Assembly: GCF_000017265.1 (NCBI RefSeq)
Contig: NC_011144.1
Coordinates: 1,838,001 to 1,902,000 of the forward strand
Reading direction: 5' to 3'
From: Phenylobacterium zucineum HLK1
Lineage (GTDB): Bacteria; Pseudomonadota; Alphaproteobacteria; Caulobacterales; Caulobacteraceae
DNA length: 64,000 nucleotides
The notes under the pieces are model-generated. The model did not search any database. It saw only the letters and a program-made list of their open reading frames with translations, and was not told where the DNA came from. Positions 8,251-16,617 of this stretch are shown here, in pieces (position 1 is the stretch's first letter; each line of letters begins with the position of its first letter). A program made the position numbers and the translations under genes.

Positions 8251-8829
8251 TCAGGCCAGACTAGACGCTTCGATCTCGGCCACAACAAGCCCCTTGGGCC
8301 CCTCGGCGAACCGCACCATCACGTTCTCGCCCGGCTGGAGGTCCTCCATGCCCGAGCGGCGCAGCGTCTCGATGTGGACGAAGATGTCGCCCGGCTGGCT
8401 GTCGCGGATGACGAAGCCGTAGCCTTTGGCGCGGTTGAACCACTTCACCTTGGCCTGCTCCAGCGGCCCCGTGGCCTCCAGCGGGCGCCGGGGCGGCCGG
8501 ATCGCCGACAGCCCCAGGCCTTCGCGACGGGCGCCGAGCGCGCGTTCGGGCGGCGCGGCGGTGCTCTCGTCCAGATCCACCACCTCGGCCACCTGCCAGC
8601 CCTTGGGCCGGCGGACGACGTCGCAGGTGATGAGCGAGCCCTCCAGGCAATGTTCGCGGCCGGAGCTCCTGAGGCTGGTGACGTGCAGCAGCACGTCCTT
8701 CAGATCCGTCTGAGCCGGATCGTCGGGCACGATGAAGCCATAGCCCTTGCCCGCGTCGAACCACTTCACGCGGCCGGTGATGCGCACCGGCGCCGGCGCA
8801 TCCACCTGCTCGAATTCGAAACCAGCCAT
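8251..8829 (-). CDS. double cold-shock-domain nucleic acid-binding protein (CspC/CspD-like)
   Basis: 192-aa protein with two cold-shock domains: [18 protein letters not shown] near residue 17 and [18 protein letters not shown] near residue 125, each with RNP1-like aromatic residues. Such tandem proteins are known in Caulobacter (CspC, CspD), where they act in stationary phase as RNA or ssDNA binders. The ATG at 8829 has GAGGGG upstream; an ATG at 8859 in the same frame would add 10 residues. The two domains are divergent and joined by a long linker of about 45 residues. Confidence 0.88.
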   Translation of the reverse strand: MAGFEFEQVDAPAPVRITGRVKWFDAGKGYGFIVPDDPAQTDLKDVLLHVTSLRSSGREHCLEGSLITCDVVRRPKGWQVAEVVDLDESTAAPPERALGARREGLGLSAIRPPRRPLEATGPLEQAKVKWFNRAKGYGFVIRDSQPGDIFVHIETLRRSGMEDLQPGENVMVRFAEGPKGLVVAEIEASSLA

Positions 8830-8971
8830 CCGCCCCTCGGCCCCTAACCCCCGAAACATTCGGCTTGGGCCAACTATAACACTGTTCTCGTAACGGCGAT
8901 GGCGTCAATGGAGAATCGCCGCGTCACGCGGGGCGCGCGGGATGGATCGAGGGATTCCGGAAGAGGTCGCG

Positions 8972-9046
8972 TGGCAGGCCCTAGGGGAATCGAACCCCTC
9001 TTTTCAGGTTGAAAACCTGACGTCCTAACCGATAGACGAAGGGCCC
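8972..9046 (-). tRNA. tRNA-Glu (anticodon TTC)
   Basis: Minus-strand cloverleaf. Acceptor GGGCCCT (9046-9040) pairs with AGGGCCT (8982-8976), including one terminal G-T pair. T arm AGGGG/CCCCT; anticodon loop TTTTCAA gives TTC. Discriminator G at 8975, encoded CCA at 8974-8972. Confidence 0.95.
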
Positions 9047-9177
9047 GCGGGACGCGAGGCGGGCTCTATATCCGCCCTCCCCAACCCTTGCAAGGCCCAC
9101 CGGACGAATTTCTCCGGAGCGGCGTTCGGCGAAGGCGCAGGCGGCTTTTCCAGGGCCGGAGAGGCCCCGCGGACGCC

Positions 9178-10974
9178 TCAGTCGAGGACCGCCCGGGGGT
9201 CGGCGACGTCCTCGATCTCGAGCTCCACGCCCTCGCGGCCCTGCCAGTCGTCGGGCTTCAGGCGGCCGGCCACGTGGACCGCCCCGCCTTCCTGCAGCAG
9301 CCGTCGGCCGGCCTCGGTGTCGGCCATGCGCCAGGCCACCGCCTTGAGCTTCCCGCCCGACGAATCGGTGAGCGTGCAACGGACATGGCCGCCCTTCAGC
9401 GCCATCGGCCGTTCGATCCGCATGTCGGCGGCCGCGAAGGTCGGCTCGGGGTTGCCGGGGCCGAACGGCGCCAGCCGCTGGAAGTCGCGCCAGAGCGCCC
9501 GGTCGCAGCCGCGGGCGGTCACCAGGGCGTCGATCTCCAGGCCGTCCTCGGCGGCGGCCTGGGCCTGCTCGTCGGCCAGGCGGGCGTTGAGGAAGTCCCG
9601 CAGCTCGGGGATCGCATCGGGCCGCACGGACAGCCCCGCGGCCATGGCGTGGCCTCCGCCGGCCAGCAGCAGGCCTTCCTCGAACGCCGCCTGCACCGCG
9701 CGGCCGAGGTTCACCCCCGGCTGCGAGCGGCCCGAGCCCTTGCCGACGTTGGCGGCCCGGTCGATCCCAACGACGATGCACGGCTTGCGGTAGCGTTCGC
9801 GCAGGCGCCCGGCGACGATGCCGATCACCCCCGGATGCCAGTCGTCCTGCGCCACCAGCAGGCACGGCGCGTCGGCGGCGTTGCTCTCCTGCTCGATGTG
9901 GCGGATGGCGGCCTCCATCACCTGGGCCTCCACCTCCTTGCGCGAGGCGTTCAGGCCGTCCAGCTCGGCGGCCAGGGCCGCGGCCTCGTCAGGATCGTCG
10001 GTGGAGAGCAGGCGCGCGCCCAGGTCCGAGCGCCCGATGCGCCCGCCGGCGTTGATCCGCGGGCCCAGCAGGAAGCCCACGTGGAAGGTCGAGGCCGCCC
10101 CCTGCCCTTTGGCCACCTGCATCAGGGCGGCCAGGCCCGGGTTCTTCCAGCCGGACATCACCTTCAGCCCCTGGGCCGCCAGGGCGCGGTTGAACCCCGT
10201 CAGGCGGGTGACGTCGCAGATGGCGCCCATGGCGGCGAGGTCGAGCCAGGCGCGGAGGTCGGGCTCGGGCGCGAGGCCGCGGCGGCGCGCCTCGCGGTTC
10301 AGAGCCGCGAGCAGGACGAAGGTGACGCCCGCGGCGGCCAGGTGGCCCTGGCCCGAGACGCAGTCCGGGCGGTTCGGGTTGACCAGCGCGGCGATGGGCG
10401 GGATCTCGCCCGGCCGCATCAGGTGGTGGTCGATCACCACCACGGGCAGGCCGATCTCGCCCGCACAGGCCAGGGCGTCGTGCGCGGCTGCGCCGCAGTC
10501 CACGGTGACCACCAGCTCGGCGCCCTCGTCCTTCAGGCGGCGGAAGGCGGCTGGCGACGGGCCGTAGCCCTCGGTCAGCCGGTCGGGGACGTAGATGGCG
10601 ATCTCCAGGCCCATGGCCCGGAACCAGCGCACGAGCAGCGCCGCCGAGGAGGCGCCGTCCACGTCGTAGTCGGCGAAGACCACGATCCGGCGCCTGTTCT
10701 CCAGGGCGTCCACCAGGATCTCGGCCGCCCGATCCATGTCGGAGAAGCAGGACGGGTCGGGGAACAGCGCCTTCAGCGTCGGATTGAGGAAGGTTTCCCC
10801 TTCCCCCTCCCCCACGCCGCGGGACGCCAAGGCGCGGGCCAGGGGCTCGGACAATCCCAGCGAGAGCTGGTGGCGCCGGGTCAGGTCCGGGCACGCGGCG
10901 CGCTCGCGCCACCGCCGGCCCGAGAGCGAGCGGGTGACGCCGAGATATCCGGGGTGGCTGGAGCCGTCCGCCAA
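9178..10974 (-). CDS. recJ: single-stranded-DNA-specific exonuclease RecJ
   Basis: 5'-3' ssDNA exonuclease used in recombination and mismatch repair. The DHH phosphoesterase motifs are intact: FADYDVDGASSAALLVRWF, VTVDCGAAAH, VVVIDHHLM, NPNRPDC, and DHHA1-like GGGHAMAAGLSV. It is 598 aa, normal for RecJ. The start taken is TTG at 10974, with GGAGGG 9 bases upstream and no better start nearby. In related genomes recJ follows hom and glpX; here an IS lies between glpX and recJ, so recJ may depend on a different promoter. Confidence 0.92.
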   Translation of the reverse strand: MADGSSHPGYLGVTRSLSGRRWRERAACPDLTRRHQLSLGLSEPLARALASRGVGEGEGETFLNPTLKALFPDPSCFSDMDRAAEILVDALENRRRIVVFADYDVDGASSAALLVRWFRAMGLEIAIYVPDRLTEGYGPSPAAFRRLKDEGAELVVTVDCGAAAHDALACAGEIGLPVVVIDHHLMRPGEIPPIAALVNPNRPDCVSGQGHLAAAGVTFVLLAALNREARRRGLAPEPDLRAWLDLAAMGAICDVTRLTGFNRALAAQGLKVMSGWKNPGLAALMQVAKGQGAASTFHVGFLLGPRINAGGRIGRSDLGARLLSTDDPDEAAALAAELDGLNASRKEVEAQVMEAAIRHIEQESNAADAPCLLVAQDDWHPGVIGIVAGRLRERYRKPCIVVGIDRAANVGKGSGRSQPGVNLGRAVQAAFEEGLLLAGGGHAMAAGLSVRPDAIPELRDFLNARLADEQAQAAAEDGLEIDALVTARGCDRALWRDFQRLAPFGPGNPEPTFAAADMRIERPMALKGGHVRCTLTDSSGGKLKAVAWRMADTEAGRRLLQEGGAVHVAGRLKPDDWQGREGVELEIEDVADPRAVLD

Positions 10975-11075
10975 GTTCGAGAGCCCTCCGAAGGCGCACT
11001 ATCGGGCGGCCGGCCGTGAGTCGCCAGCCGCCTGACCGTCGCAGCTACATCGGGCCTGCGTCCAAAGCAGATGGG

Positions 11076-11090
11076 GTGGATGGCTCCCGC
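11076..11090 (+). repeat. left subterminal inverted repeat of the IS
   Basis: GTGGATGGCTCCCGC, a perfect inverted match to 12434-12448. Homology ends immediately at both sides (T versus G inside, G versus T outside). Confidence 0.9.
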
Positions 11091-11156
11091 TCACGGCATC
11101 TGAGTGCCAGACTTGTGGAAGTTGTCGAACAACCACGAGCGAAGGGAGCCACCCAG

Positions 11157-12185
11157 ATGGAGATTACAACGATCGGCCTGGATCTCGCCAAGAGCGTTTT
11201 TCAGGTTCACGCGGTTGACGCCGAGGGGAAGGTCATCGTCCGCAAAGCTCTTCGACGAGCCCAGGTTCTGCCGTTCTTCAAGACCGCGCCGCCCTGCCTG
11301 GTGGGGATCGAGGCCTGCGGCACGTCGCACCATTGGGCGCGCGAGCTGAGGCGGCTCGGCCACGAGGTGCGGCTGATGCCGCCGGCTTACGTGAAACCCT
11401 ACGTGAAGCGCGGCAAGACCGACGCCAACGACGCCGAGGCGATCTGCGAGGCGGTGACGCGGCCGACGATGCGGTTCGTGGCGATCAAGTCCGAGCAGCA
11501 GCAGGCGGCCCTGGCGCTGCACCGGACCCGAGATCTGCTGGTCAAGCAGCGCACCCAGCTGGTCAACATGATCCGCGGCCTCCTGGCTGAGTTTGGGATC
11601 GAGATGGCGCGCGGCCTGCATCATGCCCTCGACCTAGCCGCACGGGTTGCTCAAGGCGCTGCGCCGGACGTGCCCGAGCTGGCGGCGCGAGTCATCACCG
11701 GCCTGGCGGGCCAGATCGGCGATCTGCAGGTCCGTCTCACGGCGCTGGAGAAGGAGCTGCTGACCTGGCATCGGACAAACGAGCTGTCTCAGCGCCTCAG
11801 CACCATCCCTGGCGTCGGCCTGATCTCGGCCACGGCGCTTGCCGCCTCAGTCACCGACGCCAGCCGCTTCCGCTCCGGGCGGCAGTTTGCGGCCTCGCTT
11901 GGCCTAACACCGCTGCAGAACTCCAGCGGCGGCAAGGAGCGGATGGGGAGGATCTCACGGATGGGCGATCGATATCTGAGACGCCTGCTGGTCGTCGGCA
12001 TGACCTCGCTCGTGCGCCGTGCACGAACAAGACCGGACTCGGTCGACCCGCGCATCGCTGCGATGCTGGCGCGCAAACCCGCTCGCGTGGTGACGGTGGC
12101 CGCGGCCAATCGCACCGCCCGTGTCGCCTGGTCGATCATGGCCCGCGGCGGCGTCTACCGCGCGCCTCAGGGCGTGACCGCCTGA
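11157..12185 (+). CDS. IS110 family DEDD transposase (bridge-RNA-type recombinase)
   Basis: 342-aa site-specific recombinase. The N-terminal RuvC-like DEDD domain shows D9 (IGLDLAKSVFQVH), E52 (VGIEACGTSHHW), and D89/D92 (KTDANDAEAICEA). The C-terminal transposase_20-type domain carries IPGVGLISATALAASV and the serine-bearing FAASLGLTPLQNSSGGKERMG that is catalytic in this family. The ORF is full length and undamaged, so the element may be active. In this family the enzyme is guided by a noncoding RNA from the element's own end. The start is ATG at 11157, preceded by GAAGGGAG. Confidence 0.94.
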   Translation: MEITTIGLDLAKSVFQVHAVDAEGKVIVRKALRRAQVLPFFKTAPPCLVGIEACGTSHHWARELRRLGHEVRLMPPAYVKPYVKRGKTDANDAEAICEAVTRPTMRFVAIKSEQQQAALALHRTRDLLVKQRTQLVNMIRGLLAEFGIEMARGLHHALDLAARVAQGAAPDVPELAARVITGLAGQIGDLQVRLTALEKELLTWHRTNELSQRLSTIPGVGLISATALAASVTDASRFRSGRQFAASLGLTPLQNSSGGKERMGRISRMGDRYLRRLLVVGMTSLVRRARTRPDSVDPRIAAMLARKPARVVTVAAANRTARVAWSIMARGGVYRAPQGVTA

Positions 12186-12433
12186 CAGATTAGCTGATCG
12201 TCGACGACCAGCTTCCGGAGGTTGCGAGCGCGATGTGAAGTGATGGCGAACCGGTCAGACCGGGAGCTGGGACACCCCGCGTAGTGTCCAAGGCGTCGAA
12301 GCCTGCAAAGCAGAGTGGGACCCAGCTTGCGGACACCATCAGGGCCAGCAGTCCTTGAAACGACTGCATCAACAGGCCGGACACAAGACTGCACCCGACC
12401 CAGCCGCCAAAACATCAAATCGAGCCTTGCAAC
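12186..12433 (+). ncRNA. candidate bridge RNA region of the IS (3' noncoding end)
   Basis: This 248-base stretch has no credible ORF but clear secondary structure: CCGGT(CAG)ACCGG at 12251-12263; AGCTGGG 12265-12271 pairing with CCCAGCT 12321-12327; within it, alternative stem GGACAC 12270-12275 / GTGTCC 12284-12289, and AGGC/GCCT at 12291-12304. CAAAGCAGA at 12306-12314 exactly copies the element's left edge (11063-11071), as expected for a donor guide. IS1111-group elements are reported to carry their bridge RNA downstream of the transposase. Transcript ends are unknown; the call rests on family knowledge plus these matches. Confidence 0.6.
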
Positions 12434-12448
12434 GCGGGAGCCATCCAC
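12434..12448 (-). repeat. right subterminal inverted repeat of the IS
   Basis: GCGGGAGCCATCCAC, the exact reverse complement of 11076-11090. It lies about 3 bases inside the inferred right edge. Confidence 0.9.
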
Positions 12449-12465
12449 ACAGGACGCAAGGACCC

Positions 12466-13419
12466 TCAGGTCGGACGCTTCATCCGCAGTTCGCGCACCG
12501 TCTGGCTCGCCGAGTCCATGACGATGGTGTGGGTGTGGACGAAGCCGCCCTGGAAGCGCACGCCGTCCAGCAGGGCGCCCTTGGTCACGCCGGTCGCGGC
12601 GAAGATCGCATCGGCGCGGACCATCTCGTGCAGGTCGTACTTCTTGTCGAGGTCGGTGATCCCCACCCGCGCGGCGCGGGCGCGCTCGTCGGCGTTGCGG
12701 AACACGAGCCGGCCCTGGAACTGGCCGCCGACGCACTTCAGGGCCGCGCAGGCCAGCACGCCTTCGGGCGCCCCGCCCTGGCCCAGGTAGAGGTCGACGC
12801 CGGTCTCGGGATCGGCGGTGTTCATCACGCCGGCCACGTCGCCGTCGGTGATGAGATGGATGCGCGCGCCCACCGAACGGACCGAGGCGATGATCTCGGC
12901 GTGGCGGGGACGGTCGAGGACGCAGACCGTGATCTCCTCGGCGCCGACGCCCTTGGCCTTGGCCAGCGCCTGGACGTTGTCGGCGGGCGAGGCGTCCAGG
13001 TCGATGATCCCGGCGGGGTAGCCCGGACCGCAGGCGATCTTGTCCATGTAGGTGTCGGGGGCGTTCAGCAGCGTGCCCTTGGGCGCCCAGGCCATCACGG
13101 CCAGCGCGTTGGCCATCGCCTTGGCCGTCAGGGTGGTGCCTTCCAGCGGATCGAGGGCGATGTCGATCTTCGCGCCCTTCCCGCGGCCCACCTTCTCGCC
13201 GATGTAGAGCATCGGCGCCTCGTCGCGCTCGCCCTCGCCGATGACGATCTCGCCCTCGATGTCGAGGTCGTTCAGCGCCGTGCGCATGGCGTCGACGGCG
13301 GCCTGGTCGGCGGCCTTCTCGTCCCCGCGGCCGGCCAGCTTCCAGGCGGCGATGGCGGCGATCTCGGTCACCCGGGCCGCGTCCAGCACCAGACCGCGGT
13401 CAAGACCTTGCGAACTCAT
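12466..13419 (-). CDS. glpX: class II fructose-1,6-bisphosphatase
   Basis: GlpX-type phosphatase, 317 aa, removing the 1-phosphate of fructose-1,6-bisphosphate in gluconeogenesis, with possible sedoheptulose bisphosphatase activity as in other GlpX. Metal- and substrate-site stretches are visible: VIGEGERDEAPMLYIGE, DIALDPLEGTT, VCVLDRPRH, and GQGGAPEGVLACAALK. It is downstream of hom on the minus strand. Its stop codon directly abuts the right palindrome arm at the IS junction. The protein is not truncated by the insertion. Confidence 0.94.
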   Translation of the reverse strand: MSSQGLDRGLVLDAARVTEIAAIAAWKLAGRGDEKAADQAAVDAMRTALNDLDIEGEIVIGEGERDEAPMLYIGEKVGRGKGAKIDIALDPLEGTTLTAKAMANALAVMAWAPKGTLLNAPDTYMDKIACGPGYPAGIIDLDASPADNVQALAKAKGVGAEEITVCVLDRPRHAEIIASVRSVGARIHLITDGDVAGVMNTADPETGVDLYLGQGGAPEGVLACAALKCVGGQFQGRLVFRNADERARAARVGITDLDKKYDLHEMVRADAIFAATGVTKGALLDGVRFQGGFVHTHTIVMDSASQTVRELRMKRPT

Positions 13420-13465
13420 TCCTATGCGTCTCCAGCCCCGCGCCCTCGGCGCGTCAGTCTCAATG

Positions 13466-14755
13466 TCAGATGCGCGCGATGCGCAACATCCTGGGTTTGT
13501 CCAGCACGGCGGAAAGCCCTGCGATGCGCTCGATCGCGGCGGCGAGCACCGATTCCGCTACAGCGTGGGTTGTCAGAACGATCGGAACCCCGTCCGCGTT
13601 CTCCACCGGCTTCTGCAGGAAGCTCTCGATCGACACGCCCGCCTCGGCCAGGGTCTCGGACACGGCGGCGATCACCCCCGGCTCGTCCTTCACCAGGAAG
13701 CGGACATAGGCGCGGCTGAGGCTGCGCGAGGGGTCCACCGGCTCGAACGGGCGCAGCGTGCCGGCCGGCGCCTGGAACACGGGGCGCACGGCCCCCGCCA
13801 TGACGTCGGCGATGTCGGCGGCGACGGCCGCCGCGGTCGGGCCCGCGCCGGCGCCCGGGCCCTGGACGAAGATCCGCCCGACCCGCGCGCCCTCGATGAA
13901 CAGCGCGTTCAGCGCCCCGCCCGCCTGGGCCAGCGGATGGTTCAGCGGCGCGAGCGAGGGATGCACCCGCACCAGCACGCCCTCCTCGGAACGGTCGGCC
14001 GAGGCGACCAGCTTGATCCGGTAGCCGAGGTCCTTGGCCATGCGGATGTCGAGCAGCTCGACCTGCGCGATGCCCTCCACCTCGGCGGCGGCGTAGTTCG
14101 GCGCGCAGCCGAACGCCAGGGCGGCCAGGATGCTGATCTTGTGGGCGGCGTCGAAGCCGCCGATGTCCATGGTGGGGTCGGCCTCGGCGTAGCCCAGCCG
14201 CTGGGCCTCGGCCAGCACCTCGGCGAACGAGCGGCCCGAGGCCTCCATCTCGGTCAGGATGTAGTTGCAGGTGCCGTTGAGGATGCCGGCCACCGACTTG
14301 ATGTCGTCGCCGACCAGGGCCTCGCGGACCATCTTCACCGCCGGCGTGCCGCCCATGACGGCGGCCTCGAACAGCAGCGGCGCGCCCTTGGATTCGGCCA
14401 GGGCGGCGAGTTCTGCGCCATGCTCGGCGACCAGGGCCTTGTTGGCCGTGACCACCGGCTTGCCGGCGGCGAGCGCCGCCTCGACCGCGGCCTTGGCGGG
14501 CCCGTCCGAGCCGCCGATCAGCTCGACGAAGATGTCGGTCTCGGGCGACTGGGCCAGGGCGACGGGGTCGTCGAACCACGGCAGGTTCGAGATGTCGAAC
14601 GGCCGCGGGCGCGAGCGCGAGCGGGCCGAGACGCCGCTGACCACCGCCCGGCCGCCCGCGGGGGCGAAGCCGGGATGCTCGGCCAGGAACGTCAGCAGCC
14701 CCGCGCCTACGGTGCCCAGGCCCGCGACTCCGATGCGCCAGGTCCTGTCCGTCAT
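13466..14755 (-). CDS. hom: homoserine dehydrogenase
   Basis: 429-aa NAD(P)H-dependent enzyme reducing aspartate semialdehyde to homoserine for Met and Thr synthesis. The N-terminal Rossmann motif GVAGLGTVGAGLL, the catalytic core with ANKALVAEHGAELA and GILNGTCNYILTEM, and a C-terminal ACT domain (SRAYVRFLVKDEPGVIAAVSE, about residues 345-425) are all visible. The ACT domain points to allosteric control, typically by threonine. The ATG overlaps the alaC stop by 4 bases, so the two are coupled; glpX follows 46 bases later. Confidence 0.95.
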   Translation of the reverse strand: MTDRTWRIGVAGLGTVGAGLLTFLAEHPGFAPAGGRAVVSGVSARSRSRPRPFDISNLPWFDDPVALAQSPETDIFVELIGGSDGPAKAAVEAALAAGKPVVTANKALVAEHGAELAALAESKGAPLLFEAAVMGGTPAVKMVREALVGDDIKSVAGILNGTCNYILTEMEASGRSFAEVLAEAQRLGYAEADPTMDIGGFDAAHKISILAALAFGCAPNYAAAEVEGIAQVELLDIRMAKDLGYRIKLVASADRSEEGVLVRVHPSLAPLNHPLAQAGGALNALFIEGARVGRIFVQGPGAGAGPTAAAVAADIADVMAGAVRPVFQAPAGTLRPFEPVDPSRSLSRAYVRFLVKDEPGVIAAVSETLAEAGVSIESFLQKPVENADGVPIVLTTHAVAESVLAAAIERIAGLSAVLDKPRMLRIARI

Positions 14756-15972
14756 TGCGCCGCCATGGTGTTGTGGGCCCGCCCGAGGATCTCGTCCGCG
14801 TTGGCCAGGAACTTCTTCACGTTGCGGGCCGCCTGGCGGATCCGCTGCTCGTTCTCCACGAGGCCGATGCGCACATAGCCCTCGCCGTACTCGCCGAAGG
14901 CGATGCCCGGGGCGACGGCGACGCCGGCTTCCTCGACCAGGAGCTTGGAGAACAGCATGGAGCCGGCTTCCTTATATTGCTCCGGCAGCGGCGCCCAGGC
15001 GAACATCGAGGCCGGCGGCGCGGGGATGTCCCAGCCGGCGCGGCGCATGGACTCCACCAGGCAGTCCCGGCGGCCCTTGTAGATCTGGCGGATCTCCTCG
15101 ACGCAGTCCTGCGGCCCGTTCAGCGCCGCGGCGGCGGCCACCTGGATGGGCGTGTAGGCGCCGTAGTCGAGGTACGACTTCACCCGCGCGAGCGCCGCGC
15201 ACATCCGCTCGTTGCCCACCACCATGCCCACACGCCAGCCGGCCATGGCGTAGGTCTTGGACAGCGAGTTGACCTCGACGGCGATGTCCTTCGCGCCCTC
15301 GACCTGCAGGATCGACGGCGGCGGGTTGTTCTCGAAGTAGATCTCGGAATAGGCGATGTCCGACAGTACGAGCATGTCGTGCTTCTTCGCCAGCGAGATG
15401 ACCTCGCGGTAGAAGTCGAGGTCCACCCACTGGGCGGTCGGGTTCGACGGGTAGCTGACGATCAGCACGCTCGGCGGCGGGGCCGAGTGCTTCACCGCCC
15501 GGCTGATGCCCGACAGGTATTCCTCGGGGCTGCCGGCCGGCACGTGGCGGATCACCCCGCCGGCCATGATGAAGCCGTAGGCGTGGATCGGATAGGCCGG
15601 GTTCGGGCAGACGATCACGTCGCCGGGGGCGGTCAGCGCCTGGGCGAGGTTGGCGAAGCCCTCCTTCGAGCCCAGGGTGGCGATCACCTCGGTGTCGGGG
15701 TTCAGCTTCACGCCGAAGCGGCGGCCGTAATAGCCGGCCATGGCCTTGCGCAGGCCGGGAATGCCCTTCGAGGCCGAATAGCGGCCGGCCTTGGGGTGCC
15801 GGGCCGTCTCGATCAGCTTCTCGACGATGTGCTTGGGGGTCGGCATGTCGGGATTGCCCATGCCGAAATCGATGATGTCGACGCCCTGGCCGCGCAGGCG
15901 GGCCTTGATGCGGTTGACCTCCTCGAAGACGTAGGGAGGGAGGCGTCGGATCCGGTGGAACTCGGGGGTCAT
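14752..15972 (-). CDS. alaC: class I/II aminotransferase, AlaC-like alanine transaminase
   Basis: PLP-dependent fold-type I aminotransferase, 406 aa. Signature parts: DFGMGNPDMPTPKHIVEKL, YSASKGIPGLRKAMAGYY, SYPSNPTAQWVDL, and the PLP lysine in NSLSKTYAMAGWRVGM. It matches the AlaC / LL-diaminopimelate aminotransferase-like group; in Alphaproteobacteria these sit before hom and act on alanine/glutamate or related amino acids. The 4-base overlap with hom supports an amino-acid operon alaC-hom-glpX. Substrate choice is an inference. Confidence 0.85.
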   Translation of the reverse strand: MTPEFHRIRRLPPYVFEEVNRIKARLRGQGVDIIDFGMGNPDMPTPKHIVEKLIETARHPKAGRYSASKGIPGLRKAMAGYYGRRFGVKLNPDTEVIATLGSKEGFANLAQALTAPGDVIVCPNPAYPIHAYGFIMAGGVIRHVPAGSPEEYLSGISRAVKHSAPPPSVLIVSYPSNPTAQWVDLDFYREVISLAKKHDMLVLSDIAYSEIYFENNPPPSILQVEGAKDIAVEVNSLSKTYAMAGWRVGMVVGNERMCAALARVKSYLDYGAYTPIQVAAAAALNGPQDCVEEIRQIYKGRRDCLVESMRRAGWDIPAPPASMFAWAPLPEQYKEAGSMLFSKLLVEEAGVAVAPGIAFGEYGEGYVRIGLVENEQRIRQAARNVKKFLANADEILGRAHNTMAAQ

Positions 15973-16098
15973 GTTCAGGGAGCTCTCGCCGCGCTTGCCC
16001 GGCGCGGCCTCAAGGTGAGCTGAGGGTCAGGCATCGATAGACTCCGGGCCGGAGTCCGCCAAGCCGGGTTTCTGTGATTTTGCGCCTCCGACCGCGCC

Positions 16099-16542
16099 TC
16101 AGCGGGGCGGAGGCGGGGTAGCTCGCTCCCGGAGCTCGCGGGCGAAGGCGTCCGAATCCCGGTCGGTCGCCGGCTCCAGCTCGGGGCCCGCGTCGCGCCG
16201 GGCGCGGTCGGCGAAGGCCTGGGTGTCGCCGAGCGTCCAGGTTTCGGGCGCCGTCTCGGCGATCAGCCGCGCGCCGGCCGCCTTCACGGCCTCGGCCTCG
16301 CGACCGTAGAGCCCCACGGGACGCAGGTCGGTGGGCGGGGCCGGGATCTCGGAGAACCTGGGATAGTCCCGGTTCGTGCGGGTCAGGCGCGCCACGTCGG
16401 CCGCCACCGGCGAGGCCGGATCGACCTTGGCGTCCACCAGGGGATTGCCGATGCAGCCGGTCAGCACGAGGCCGGCCGCGCCGACCGCCAGGAGCTTGGC
16501 GGCGTTACGGGCGTTCCGAAAAGGCGGGCGCGGCGCATTCAT
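16099..16542 (-). CDS. small exported lipoprotein of unknown function
   Basis: 147-aa protein beginning at ATG 16542. It has a lipoprotein signal: basic N-terminus, hydrophobic LLAVGAAGLVLTGC with lipobox LTGC (Cys about 32). The mature part is short, Pro/Ala/Arg-rich and hydrophilic, with FSEIPAPPTDLRPVGLY resembling other Caulobacterales envelope lipoproteins of unknown role. It is divergent from phaC across a 75-base gap. No functional domain is recognised. Confidence 0.75.
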   Translation of the reverse strand: MNAPRPPFRNARNAAKLLAVGAAGLVLTGCIGNPLVDAKVDPASPVAADVARLTRTNRDYPRFSEIPAPPTDLRPVGLYGREAEAVKAAGARLIAETAPETWTLGDTQAFADRARRDAGPELEPATDRDSDAFARELRERATPPPPR

Positions 16543-16617
16543 CTCTGTCACGCTCTTATGCGATGATCGCCAAAGGCGGAAGAGCGTGCGATCTCTTTCG
16601 GCGACGAGGAAACGCGG

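Larger units (their letters stand above)
11064..12451 (+). mobile_element. IS110 family (IS1111-type) insertion sequence
   Basis: About 1.39-kb element with a single transposase gene, a 5' noncoding region of about 90 bases and a 3' noncoding region of about 265 bases. Subterminal 15-bp perfect inverted repeats lie at 11076-11090 and 12434-12448, about 12 bases in from the left edge and 3 bases in from the right. That asymmetry is typical of the IS1111 group. No target duplication is evident, also typical. Edges are inferred from the flanking palindrome arms and could shift by a few bases. Confidence 0.85.
11052..12465. repeat. imperfect palindrome split by the IS (arms 11052-11063 and 12452-12465)
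   Basis: The left arm GGGCCTGCGTCC (11052-11063) and right arm GGACGCAAGGACCC (12452-12465) are inverted copies with two single-base bulges. The right arm ends directly at the glpX stop codon (12466-12468). Removing the IS would bring the arms together as one hairpin with almost no loop. It is either a terminator-like stem after glpX, or a REP-like palindrome. No T-run follows, so simple intrinsic termination is uncertain. Confidence 0.6.
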
